NCBI GenBank assembly: GCA_902478705.1
Contig: CABSMB010000005.1
Span: 1 to 18,576, forward strand
Source: an uncultured Collinsella sp.
GTDB lineage: Bacteria > Actinomycetota > Coriobacteriia > Coriobacteriales > Coriobacteriaceae
Direction: 5' to 3'
DNA length: 18,576 nt
Shown here in pieces: positions 6,419-13,537 of the stretch. The translations under genes and the position numbers were made by a program. Each line of letters opens with the position of its first letter. The stretch's first letter is position 1. Under the pieces are notes generated by a model. It worked only from the letters and a program-made list of their open reading frames with translations, did not search any database and was not told where the DNA came from.

Positions 6419-6447
6419 AGTATAACCTAACCCCCTGCTTCGTTGAA
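6419..6447 (-). promoter_or_regulatory. Candidate sigma-70-type promoter of the rrf2-mutY unit
   Basis: On the minus strand TATACT (6419-6424) is preceded, after 17 nt, by TTCAAC (6442-6447). The -10 is good, the -35 weak. The transcript would begin near 6412, just upstream of the 6372-6404 hairpin. Confidence 0.45.
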
Positions 6448-6574
6448 CTGGTGTTGCGCAACAAACGCCTTGTTTGAGTACATGCCTCAAACGGAGCTTG
6501 TCCGGGAATTGGAAGGATTTGGTTTTGGGCGAAAGGAGCCGATGGGATCAAGGTCCTATCAAACGCAAAAAGCC

Positions 6575-6600
6575 ACGTCCGAAGACGTGGCTTTAATTGC
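6575..6600 (-). terminator. Rho-independent terminator after tRNA-Asp
   Basis: The stem GCCACGTC / GACGTGGC with a 4-nt loop is flanked by AAA/TTT pairs. On the minus strand it is followed by a T tract (CTTTTTGCG). It begins a few bases beyond the 3' end of the tRNA. Confidence 0.9.
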
Positions 6601-6602
6601 GT

Positions 6603-6680
<78 letters not shown>

Positions 6681-6726
6681 AGGCAGTCGTTCGCGTTTGT
6701 TTCCGCTCGCGTGCGCTGCGGGGATT

Positions 6727-6756
6727 AGTATACACAGAAGTCTGTCCGGTGCGCAA
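6727..6756 (-). promoter_or_regulatory. Candidate promoter of tRNA-Asp
   Basis: On the minus strand TTGCGC (6751-6756) and TATACT (6727-6732) are separated by 18 nt, in a short AT-richer patch about 45 bases upstream of the mature tRNA 5' end. Confidence 0.65.
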
Positions 6757-6788
6757 CAACTTTTTTGAAAATATTTTTTGGGCCCTCC

Positions 6789-6933
6789 GGGAGGGTCTCC
6801 GGGGCCGGCTGGCGCGGGTTAAGTTTGCTGCTCTACAGTCCTGCGCAAGACGGAAAGCACATTAAGTGCTTTCCTTTGCGTGCGGAACTCGCGACAAACT
6901 TAACCCGCGCCAGCCGGCCCCGGAGACCCTCCC
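6789..6933. repeat. Large inverted repeat with perfect 39-bp arms
   Basis: Arm 6789-6827 and arm 6895-6933 are exact reverse complements over all 39 positions (left arm starts GGGAGGGTCTCCGGGGCC, ends AAGTTTG). The 67-nt interval holds a further perfect hairpin, GGAAAGCAC (6852-6860) / GTGCTTTCC (6866-6874) with an ATTAA loop, itself flanked by CGCAA (6844-6848) and TTGCG (6876-6880). No reading frame or transposase is associated. It resembles the 3192-3261 and 4088-4173 hairpins in location and GC-rich arms but not in sequence. Confidence 0.92.
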
Positions 6934-7049
6934 TGCGGTCACATTATTCAACCAGTTTTGCGGGCGTGCGCCGCTGCGCGGCTAGCCCGCGTGCTCCTCG
7001 GCGGGGTTGGTCTGATGGTTCTTGTTGAAGCTCGGCCTTTGGCTCAAAG

Positions 7050-7084
7050 AAAAACGGGAGATGCGTTGTGCATCCCCCGTTTTT
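7050..7084 (-). terminator. Terminator after the phosphodiesterase gene
   Basis: A 15-bp stem with one mismatch (AAAAACGGGAGATGC at 7050-7064, GCATCCCCCGTTTTT at 7070-7084) and a 5-nt loop. On the minus strand it is followed by TTTTTCTTTG. The plus strand also ends in a T run, so it could act in both directions. It lies 7 nt beyond the stop at 7092. Confidence 0.9.
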
Positions 7085-7091
7085 GTTGCGT

Positions 7092-7559
7092 TTACTCTAG
7101 GTCAATAAATTTGGTGCTCATGATCTTGCCGTCTTTGATGAGCATTCTGGCCATGGTGGGGCCTCGGGTGCCTCTGGGGTAGCTGGCGCTGCCGGGGTTG
7201 AGGACTAGGCAGCGGCCTACTTGGGCTTCTTTGGTTACGTGGGTGTGGCCGTTGATGGCTACGTCTACGGATCCCACGGGAAGATCTTCGCGGTAGTGGG
7301 CTACGGCGAATTTGAGGCCTTCGTAGGTGAAGATGGCCAGACGGTCTACATCCGGGCCGTAGTCGCGGTAGTAGTCGTTGTTTCCTAGGACCGCTCGCAC
7401 GGGAGCGATGCTGCATAGATGCTCGTAATCCATCTCTGAGGTGAGGTCTCCGGCGTGGATGATCAAATCTGCGCCCTTGAGCTCATCCAGAAGCGCGGGC
7501 GAAAGATAGCCGTGGGTGTCCGAGATGATGTCGATGCGCTTGGCGCTTGCACTGTTCAT
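7092..7559 (-). CDS. YfcE/MJ0936-type metallophosphoesterase
   Basis: A 155-residue cytoplasmic phosphodiesterase of the calcineurin-like superfamily. The di-metal centre motifs are all visible: IISDTHG (Asp14, His16), HAGDLT (Asp38), GNND (59-62), the AHYRE histidine (His88), GHTH (104-107), followed by LNPGSASYPRGT, the diagnostic NPGS of the YfcE/MJ0936 group. Family members hydrolyse artificial phosphodiesters with a physiological substrate that is not settled. The length is typical. The ATG at 7559 has GAAGGG upstream. It lies between the terminator of the LytTR regulator at 7601-7643 and its own terminator at 7050-7084, so it is probably monocistronic; the only promoter-like sequence in the 40 bases available is a TATATA near 7590. 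Confidence 0.92.
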   Translation of the reverse strand: MNSASAKRIDIISDTHGYLSPALLDELKGADLIIHAGDLTSEMDYEHLCSIAPVRAVLGNNDYYRDYGPDVDRLAIFTYEGLKFAVAHYREDLPVGSVDVAINGHTHVTKEAQVGRCLVLNPGSASYPRGTRGPTMARMLIKDGKIMSTKFIDLE

Positions 7560-7600
7560 GGGATCCCTTCTTCAAAACCGATTCGACGTATATACAAAAA

Positions 7601-7643
7601 GCCCCACGGCTCCGCAGACAATTGGTCTACAGGGCTGCGGGGC
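7601..7643 (-). terminator. Strong terminator after the LytTR regulator of pair 1
   Basis: On the minus strand a 19-position stem (GCCCC outside, AGAC/GTCT inside, two mismatches) closes on a CAATT loop and is followed by TTTTTGTAT. It starts 7 bases past the stop codon at 7651 and ends the glycosyltransferase-kinase-regulator operon. Confidence 0.87.
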
Positions 7644-7650
7644 CAGTGTG

Positions 7651-8367
7651 CTAGAGGCTCAGGGCCTTCTTGAGCGGCACGACGCGGCGGCGCGAGACCG
7701 GCACGCGTTCGTCGACGCCCGTAATGCCCAGTTGGATAGCGCCCGAGGGCACCGTCTCGACATCCGTGACGCACGCCAAGTTGACGATATAGCGACGATG
7801 AACGCGAAAGAAGCCAAAGTCGCAAAGCTTGGCCTCGAACTGCGCCAGCGAAGTCGTCGATAGAAAACGATCATCGACGGTATAGATACAGGAGTAATCG
7901 TCCTTGGCCATGATGAAGCGAATGTCATCCACGGGGATGAGGACCTTACGGCCGCCCTTTTCCACCGGAATGCGCTCGATGGTGGCTTTGCTGTCCGTGA
8001 CGGGCTTGGCGTGCTGCATGACCTTCTCGATCGCGCGATCCAGGCGCGCCTCCTCAACCGGCTTCATTAGGTAATCGACGGCATCTACGTCGAACGCCTC
8101 GACGGCATGATCGCTATACGCGGTCACAAACACAATCGCCGGCGGATTCTTAAGCTTATGCAGTGCTTCGGCAAGCTGCAGACCAGAAGCACCGGGCATC
8201 GAGATATCGAGAAATACGACATCGACGCGGCTTTCCATCAGCATCTCAATGGCGGAGCGGACGCTCGACGCCTCAGTGATCGTGCCGATCTTGCCCGTCT
8301 GCTCGAGCAAGAAGCGAAGTTCCGAACGGGCCGGGGCCTCATCATCCACAATCATCGCACGCAGCAT
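7651..8367 (-). CDS. LytTR-family response regulator (pair 1)
   Basis: A 238-residue two-component response regulator. The receiver domain (about 1-120) has MIVDDE at 5-10, phospho-acceptor Asp54 in VVFLDISMPG, Thr82 (FVTAY) and Lys102 (LMKPV). The LytTR DNA-binding domain (about 130-238) contains GGRKVLIPVDDIRFIMAKDD, FFRVHRRYIVNLACV and the terminal VPVSRRRVVPLKKAL. The ATG at 8367 starts directly on the receiver domain (MLRAMIVDDE), with AAAGG about 10 nt upstream; the frame extends to 8391 but adds residues lacking homology. It follows the kinase gene by 72 nt and is the last gene of its operon. It is clearly paralogous to the regulator at 13538-14272. LytTR regulators usually bind paired direct repeats; the target genes are not visible here. 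Confidence 0.93.
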   Translation of the reverse strand: MLRAMIVDDEAPARSELRFLLEQTGKIGTITEASSVRSAIEMLMESRVDVVFLDISMPGASGLQLAEALHKLKNPPAIVFVTAYSDHAVEAFDVDAVDYLMKPVEEARLDRAIEKVMQHAKPVTDSKATIERIPVEKGGRKVLIPVDDIRFIMAKDDYSCIYTVDDRFLSTTSLAQFEAKLCDFGFFRVHRRYIVNLACVTDVETVPSGAIQLGITGVDERVPVSRRRVVPLKKALSL

Positions 8368-8439
8368 AGGGATTAAACCTTTCGTCAACAAACTACGCTG
8401 GGCATCCGCCGCTTGGCGTTGAGCCCATAGCCTTTTATT

Positions 8440-9783
8440 TTACTCTTGAATGTCAAAGATGCTCTCTGACAAATCAAGATGCAGGAGCACTTTGGTGCCC
8501 TTGCCCGGCGCCGATTCGACGCGCGTATAAGAGTGCGGTCCATAAAAGCGATGGATGCGCTCAGAAATATTGTGCATGGCCACGCCGGCGCCGCCGCCTT
8601 GCGGGGAACTGGCATCGGGGCGGGCGGAGCGCTCATCAAACAGCCTGGCGGCGGTGCCCTCGTCCATGCCCACGCCGTTGTCGGCCACGGCAATCAGGAT
8701 TGCGTCGTCGCCGTCTTGATGGACGGTCACATCGATCTGCAGGGCATCGCCATCGCCCATACCATGCCGCACGGCGTTCTCGACAATGGGTTGGATTACA
8801 AAGGCCGGGACCAACGTGTCCTCGACATCCTCGGAGACATCGAAGGTCGCCAGTACGCGGTCCTCGCCAAAGCGCGCCTTCTCAAACGTCAGGTAGCGCT
8901 TGGTCTGGGCAACCTCGCGCGAGACCGGGATAAGCGACCCCGAGTTGTCGAGCGTGGCGCGATAGAACGAGGAAAACTCGCGCAGCAGCTCGCGGGCACG
9001 CAGCGGGTCGGTACGCGTAAACGACGCGATGGTGTTGAGCGTGTTGAACAGAAAGTGCGGGTTGATCTGCGCCTGCAGGGCACGCACCTCGGCACGGGCC
9101 GTCAGTTCCTTTTGCACCTCGAGCTCGTGGATGGCGAGCTGCGTGGACAGGATCTCGGCAAAACCCGAGGCGAGCGCATACTGGGTACGGTCGACGGCAC
9201 GCGGGGTCTTGTAGTAGAACTTGAGCGTGCCGACGGTGCGGTCGCCCACCTTGATGGGCGCGATGATGCCGGCGGGAACATGGTTGTGCGAGCCATCCGC
9301 ACCCACCACGTCCACCACGCGGTTGAACGACTGCACGATGCCGTGCTCAATGACGTAGCGCGTGGCAAGCGTATGGATGGGCGAATCGGGCAGCAGCTTT
9401 TCCTCGAACTCGCCCACGCAGGCCAGCACGTTGCCCTCATCGGTGATGGCAACGGTCATGGCACGTGTCTCGGGCAGGATACGCCGGCACACCAAAAGCG
9501 CCGATTCCTGCGTCAGGCCGCCCTTAATGTCCTCGAGCATGGCCGAGGCAACCGAAAGCGTCTCCTCGGTGTACTGGGAGCGTACCGAATCGGGATTGAG
9601 CGTCAAAAAGATAAAGATGCACAGGAAGATGCACAGCAGCGCACAGGCGATCACCGTGGCAATCGGCTCAATGCCAGTCGCCAGGGCAAAGATAAAGTAC
9701 ACCAACACGCAAACGGCGCAGACAACGGCGATGATGCGAAAGATTGAAATTGAATTATCGCGCTGGGCGCGGCGGTCGATCAT
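8440..9783 (-). CDS. LytS-like sensor histidine kinase (pair 1)
   Basis: A 447-residue membrane kinase. Two hydrophobic segments (about 16-36 and 41-63) form a hairpin anchor with almost no extracellular loop. Residues about 75-195 look like a GAF-type sensor domain; then a linker helix, the His_kinase block QINPHFLFNTLN with phospho-acceptor His243, and a HATPase_c domain with N-box VIQPIVENAVRHG (Asn336), G1 DNGVGM (368-373) and GGGAGVAMHN (397-405). The minimal membrane region suggests sensing of cytoplasmic or membrane-derived signals rather than an external ligand. The ATG at 9783 overlaps the glycosyltransferase stop (ATGA) and uses a GGAGGGGG site inside that gene. It is a paralogue of the kinase at 14311-15696, sharing long matches such as ALASGFAE and LTARAEVRALQ. 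Confidence 0.93.
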   Translation of the reverse strand: MIDRRAQRDNSISIFRIIAVVCAVCVLVYFIFALATGIEPIATVIACALLCIFLCIFIFLTLNPDSVRSQYTEETLSVASAMLEDIKGGLTQESALLVCRRILPETRAMTVAITDEGNVLACVGEFEEKLLPDSPIHTLATRYVIEHGIVQSFNRVVDVVGADGSHNHVPAGIIAPIKVGDRTVGTLKFYYKTPRAVDRTQYALASGFAEILSTQLAIHELEVQKELTARAEVRALQAQINPHFLFNTLNTIASFTRTDPLRARELLREFSSFYRATLDNSGSLIPVSREVAQTKRYLTFEKARFGEDRVLATFDVSEDVEDTLVPAFVIQPIVENAVRHGMGDGDALQIDVTVHQDGDDAILIAVADNGVGMDEGTAARLFDERSARPDASSPQGGGAGVAMHNISERIHRFYGPHSYTRVESAPGKGTKVLLHLDLSESIFDIQE

Positions 9784-10967
9784 TCAGCCCCCTCCAGGAT
9801 GCTAATCAGTTGTGCGTCGCGCCAAAGTTCATCCATGATCTTGGGCCAGAAACTCTGAAAACGCAGGTAGCTTGCGGCGTTTTGGCGGGCATAGGTCTCG
9901 GCCTCGTCAATACCATGACGCCAGATGCGCAGATACCCCTCGTGCTCGCGGGTAAACATGCTGCGAACCATGGCGGTCTTGCGCACGCGGTCGTCGAGCT
10001 CGCGCGAGATCCACGGACCCGGATAGGGCATGAGTGATGCGGCCGTAACCGGAATGAGCTCCTTTTGGTGCGCAGCGAACGTCAGCTTGGCCCGCTCGTA
10101 GTACCAACGGTACACGTCCTGCATAAAGCGCGGCGAGCGCTTCTCGGACTCGGGCGGCAGGTGGCGCACGGTCCACTCGTTATCGAACCATACGTCATAG
10201 CCGAACATGCGCATGTTAAACAGGTAGTCCAGGTCCTCGCCGCGGGTGATAAACGGGTCGAAGGCCACGCGCGTAAAGGCGCGGGCGTGCAGGGCCATCA
10301 GGCCGCCGCACACGTAATTGGAGCGCGAGATGCGGGTGCCCGAGAGCGCCTTTTTCATCCAGCGATTGAACTCGATACGCTTGGTCCACCAGCGATGGCA
10401 AATGCCCACTTTGTCCGTGGGAGCCAGCGGCGACCCGTCGCGATCGTAAAAGTATCCGCTCTTGACTAAAATCGGCAGGCCCTGACGCGTCTGTTGGCCC
10501 AGTGCATAGGTCGCACGCTTCATAAAGTCGGCATCGATGACGGTCTCGTCGTCATCCAAAAACACAACCGCGTCGTGCCCCAGCACCGCCGCGCAGGCAA
10601 GACCCATGTTGCGGATGGCGCCGTAGCCGCGCAGGCTCACGCACTCGCCCGAGCCTTTGGGCGCAATCTGCGCCACGCGGTCGGCAACACGCGAAGCCTG
10701 AGTATTGGTAACGATGGTGACCTTAAGTGTGGGATGCGCATTAACGATTTCGTGCACGCGATGGGATACGTCGGCCGTGGCAGAAACCGGGCAGACCACC
10801 AAGAGAATGATGCGCGGAATGTCGCGCACCTGTTCGAGCGAAGTCAGGCAGCGATCGAGTTCCGGGTTGGCGGCATTGAGCGACGTCGAGTGATCGTAGG
10901 TGCCGGGAGCGTTTGCTTGGGTATCATCGCCCGCCCAATATGTTGGGATCACAACCGTGGCGTTCAT
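9780..10967 (-). CDS. Glycosyltransferase, GT-A fold, family-2-like
   Basis: A 395-residue cytoplasmic transferase. The N-terminus has the nucleotide-sugar fold opening ATVVIPTYWAGDD, then SLRGYGAIRNMGLACAAVLG (the helix that precedes the metal site), VVFLDDDETVID with the DxD metal motif at 138-140, and later ITRGEDLDYLFNMRMFGYDV, the acceptor/catalytic ED element of family-2 enzymes. There is no membrane segment or signal peptide. Donor and acceptor cannot be read from sequence. The ATG at 10967 has a strong AAGGAGGG site 8 nt upstream; the frame extends to 11012 into a terminator-like hairpin and is not used. The stop overlaps the kinase start by 4 bases, so the enzyme and the LytS/LytTR pair 1 are translationally linked. 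A surface-polymer role is plausible but inferred. Confidence 0.85.
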   Translation of the reverse strand: MNATVVIPTYWAGDDTQANAPGTYDHSTSLNAANPELDRCLTSLEQVRDIPRIILLVVCPVSATADVSHRVHEIVNAHPTLKVTIVTNTQASRVADRVAQIAPKGSGECVSLRGYGAIRNMGLACAAVLGHDAVVFLDDDETVIDADFMKRATYALGQQTRQGLPILVKSGYFYDRDGSPLAPTDKVGICHRWWTKRIEFNRWMKKALSGTRISRSNYVCGGLMALHARAFTRVAFDPFITRGEDLDYLFNMRMFGYDVWFDNEWTVRHLPPESEKRSPRFMQDVYRWYYERAKLTFAAHQKELIPVTAASLMPYPGPWISRELDDRVRKTAMVRSMFTREHEGYLRIWRHGIDEAETYARQNAASYLRFQSFWPKIMDELWRDAQLISILEGAE

Positions 10968-10995
10968 ACCTTTACCCTCCTTGCAACACAAAAAC

Positions 10996-11024
10996 GGGGC
11001 GCCGCCAAACACAGGCGACGCCCC
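10996..11024 (-). terminator. Terminator or leader attenuator in front of the glycosyltransferase operon
   Basis: On the minus strand an 11-bp stem with one mismatch (GGGGCGTCGCC / GGCGGCGCCCC) is followed by GTTTTTGTG. It lies 125 nt past the MFS transporter stop and only 8 nt before the glycosyltransferase ribosome site (AAGGAGGG, 10975-10982). No promoter can fit between hairpin and ribosome site, so downstream expression needs readthrough or a promoter upstream of the hairpin. Confidence 0.82.
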
Positions 11025-11041
11025 GCGACCTAGCTGGTTCC

Positions 11042-11047
11042 ATCATA
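11042..11047 (-). promoter_or_regulatory. Possible -10 box upstream of the glycosyltransferase leader
   Basis: TATGAT in the context TGGGTATGATGG on the minus strand. No good -35 is visible at 16-18 nt. If used, the transcript would start near 11035 and carry the 10996-11024 hairpin in its leader. Confidence 0.3.
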
Positions 11048-11149
11048 CCCACTTGGGCTAGACATTGTTCGGAAGTCAGAATGATTTATGCGGCTACTTC
11101 CAAAAGAGTACTGCAGATAGGCACAATTGCTGTACTGAGCCCGGTTGCC

Positions 11150-12400
11150 TTACGCCGCCGTCTGAGCCATGCGGGACAGACGGACCAGCAGCACAAAGCC
11201 AACAACCAGCAGAACACCGATAGAAAGGACGCCCAGCGACGGGTTGCCGGTCAGCGAGGTGACAACCGACACCAGGAAGGTGCCCATAACGCTTGCGTAA
11301 CGGCCAAAGATATCGAAGAAGCCGTAGTACTCGTTGGACTTTTCCTTGGGGATGATGCGACCAAAATAGCTGCGGCTGAGCGCCTGCACGCCGCCCTGGA
11401 ACAAGCCGACCAAAATGGCGAGCACCCAAAACTCAAAGGCAGTCTTTAAGAAAAACGCGGCAAAGAGCACGATGCCCATGTAGGCGGCGACGGCCACCAT
11501 GATCATGTTGAGCGTACCCACGCGACTGGCGAGCTTGCCGTAGATGATGGCGGACGGGAAGGCTACAAACTGCGTAACGAGCAGAGCCAGCACCAGTTGG
11601 GTCGAGTCGATGCCCAGAGCCGATCCGTAGCTGGTTGCCATGGAAATGACCGTGTGCACACCGTCGATGTAGAAGAAGAACGCAATCATGTAGACCAGCA
11701 CGGTCTTGTTGTGGGCGATCTCGCGCATGGTGTGTCCGACCTCGGAGAACACGCCGCCCACGATGTGGCCGATAGTGTCCTCGGGACCGCGCTCGCGACC
11801 GTACTTTTGCTTATAGGTGCGAATGAGCGGCAGGGTAAAGATGAGCCACCAGGCACCGGTGATGACAAACGACAGACGCGTTGCCAGCATGGTGGGGACG
11901 CCAAGAGCGGGGCCGCCCATGATAAGCGCCAGACAGATGATGAACGGCACGGTGGAACCGATGTAGCCCCAGGCATAGCCCGAGCTGGACACGGCGTCCA
12001 TGCGCTCGTCGGTGGTAATGTCGGGCAGCATGGCGTCGTAGAACGTCATAGAAGAGTTAAGGCCGATGGTGCACAGCACGTACACGGTCAAAAACGCCAT
12101 GGCGGACATTGGGATAGCCTGCGCCAGGCAAAGAACCAGGCCCGTGAGGAAGAAGCCCAAGAAGAACTTGATCTTGTTGCCGGCGTAATCGGCAAGCGCG
12201 CCCAGAATGGGCATGAGCATGGCAATGACCAGCGAGGCAATCGTCTGCGCGTTGCCCCAAGCGACCACCAGGTCTGCCGAGGAAGCACCGGTATTGATGG
12301 CGTTAAAGTAGATGGGCACCACCGAGGTATTGAGCAGCACGAGGGCCGAGTTGCCCACATCGTACATAACCCAGTTACGCTCGAGCTTGGTGTATTTCAT
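11150..12400 (-). CDS. MFS transporter, UMF1/Atg22-like
   Basis: A 416-residue integral membrane transporter with about twelve hydrophobic segments. The N-terminus KLERNWVMYDVGNSALVLL, the early LMPILGALADYAGNKIKFFLG and the later GLFQGGVQALSRSYFGRIIP followed by EYYGFFDIFGRYASVMG are the hallmarks of the UMF1 family, which includes fungal vacuolar Atg22 amino-acid effluxers and many uncharacterised bacterial homologues. Substrate in bacteria is not known. The ATG at 12400 has AAGGGG 9 nt upstream. It follows the phospholipase-like gene by 101 nt and is followed by a terminator-like hairpin. No fusion or truncation is seen. Confidence 0.9.
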   Translation of the reverse strand: MKYTKLERNWVMYDVGNSALVLLNTSVVPIYFNAINTGASSADLVVAWGNAQTIASLVIAMLMPILGALADYAGNKIKFFLGFFLTGLVLCLAQAIPMSAMAFLTVYVLCTIGLNSSMTFYDAMLPDITTDERMDAVSSSGYAWGYIGSTVPFIICLALIMGGPALGVPTMLATRLSFVITGAWWLIFTLPLIRTYKQKYGRERGPEDTIGHIVGGVFSEVGHTMREIAHNKTVLVYMIAFFFYIDGVHTVISMATSYGSALGIDSTQLVLALLVTQFVAFPSAIIYGKLASRVGTLNMIMVAVAAYMGIVLFAAFFLKTAFEFWVLAILVGLFQGGVQALSRSYFGRIIPKEKSNEYYGFFDIFGRYASVMGTFLVSVVTSLTGNPSLGVLSIGVLLVVGFVLLVRLSRMAQTAA

Positions 12401-12501
12401 GGACAGGGCCCCTTCGTATTCGCCCGATATGCAGTTAGTTCATCGTACCCCAATTGTCCAGAGGCACCGGTAAGGATTCGGCAAAGGGGCACGCACGAGC
12501 C

Positions 12502-13446
12502 CTACTCCTCGCGGTCGAACTCTTCGTCGGCGCCGAGCACGCGACCGCTGTAATTGACGTGGTTGGTCACGGCTTCCATATCGCCGGTCTCGATAAAGCG
12601 GGCAACCGTGCACTCGTAATCGAGCAGCGCGCGGTCAAAGACCTCGGGGAAACTCTCGGTCGAGACTTCATCGGTAAAGGGGTTCTTCCATGCCAAGTGG
12701 CCCAGGTTACCGGTACGCTCGGGCAGCTCGGTCGTCACGCGGTGCGCAAGGCCGTCAAGCAGCGAATAATCGTGCACCAAGCCCTCGAGCAGGGCAATCG
12801 CGCGCGTCTTGGCCGAACCGGCGGGCTCGATGGTACGGTAGAGCATCTGCATATCGGCTACGGCGCCGCCGTACTCCCCCGCCGGGATGTCGATACCGTA
12901 CACGCGCCCGGCGACGTAGCTCATCAGCACGCCGGCAACGCGATTGATGCGGTCGGTAGTGACAATCTCGCCCGCCGGCGGATAATCCTCGACCGTTGCC
13001 CCATCGCGCTTGAGCTGCAGCATCAGCACGTCCAAGTCGCTTTCGAGCACGGCATGAACTTGACTGCCCGAAGCCTCGAGCTCGTGGTCGGACTCGACAA
13101 TGCCAAACTGCTGCTCGTAGACAAAGGGATGGGCATTGCGATCGAGCACATAGTGCGACAGCAGGCCCAGCGCAAAGGCGCGACCCAGATTGGCATCGCG
13201 CGGCTGCAGGTGCGACACGCCGTCGCGCAGGCACGAGAACTGGCGCGACATGCGCGAGCGATGCATGACCTGAGCAAGCGACATACAGTCGGAAATGCGC
13301 GGCGTGAGCATGTGGAAGAAGAACGGGTCGGGACCTTGGTTTCCCAGGATAAAGGCGATGCGCTCCTCGTCGGACGTGATAACGCCCTGCGGAAGACGGT
13401 CGATGCTTTCCTCGCCAAACAGATGATGCGTAATGAGCGCGGGCAT
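12502..13446 (-). CDS. Zinc-dependent phospholipase C-like protein
   Basis: A 314-residue protein of the Zn_dep_PLPC type (PF00882-like). Expected metal-binding features are visible: MPALITHHLFGEE with His7/His8 at the start, GNQGPDPFFF (35-44), LGLLSHYVLDRNAHPFVYEQ with His98, Asp102 and His106, and SQVHAVLESDLD with His131 and Glu135. Classical members hydrolyse phosphatidylcholine and are secreted. This one has no signal peptide, starts directly on the metal-site histidines, and is probably cytoplasmic; many such proteins have no known substrate. ATG 13446 has AAAGGAT upstream. It lies 91 nt after the LytTR regulator of pair 2 with no terminator between, so co-transcription is likely. Confidence 0.82.
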   Translation of the reverse strand: MPALITHHLFGEESIDRLPQGVITSDEERIAFILGNQGPDPFFFHMLTPRISDCMSLAQVMHRSRMSRQFSCLRDGVSHLQPRDANLGRAFALGLLSHYVLDRNAHPFVYEQQFGIVESDHELEASGSQVHAVLESDLDVLMLQLKRDGATVEDYPPAGEIVTTDRINRVAGVLMSYVAGRVYGIDIPAGEYGGAVADMQMLYRTIEPAGSAKTRAIALLEGLVHDYSLLDGLAHRVTTELPERTGNLGHLAWKNPFTDEVSTESFPEVFDRALLDYECTVARFIETGDMEAVTNHVNYSGRVLGADEEFDREE

Positions 13447-13537
13447 AATGATCCTTTCGATTTCATTCGATGCAATCCATTATGCCCACCGCACAGTCAT
13501 ACCAAACCTGCAACGGCAAACGATGGCGCATCGACCT

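Larger units (their letters stand above)
6260..6602. other. Leader and promoter region of the Rrf2 gene, up to the tRNA terminator
   Basis: About 340 bases without a protein gene. On the minus strand it contains a candidate promoter at 6419-6447, a strong inverted repeat at 6372-6404 that can form alternative pairings, and at its high end the tRNA-Asp terminator. A plus-strand frame starting near 6541 has a ribosome-like AAAGGAG but runs antisense through the tRNA and is not credible. Confidence 0.6.
6681..7091. other. Intergenic stretch between tRNA-Asp and the phosphodiesterase gene
   Basis: About 410 bases with no credible gene. It holds the tRNA promoter, the 39-bp-arm inverted repeat (6789-6933) and the terminator at 7050-7084. 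The stretch 6934-7049 shows no recognisable feature. Confidence 0.6.

Noticed and set aside
6789..6933. Insertion sequence or MITE with terminal inverted repeats
   Set aside because: The 39-bp arms could be terminal repeats, but no flanking target-site duplication could be recognised and no transposase is near; left as a structural repeat.
8479..9747. Plus-strand open frame of 422 codons
   Set aside because: Antisense to kinase 1, rich in Gly/Arg/His/Gln without any recognisable motif; the minus-strand kinase motifs explain the region fully.
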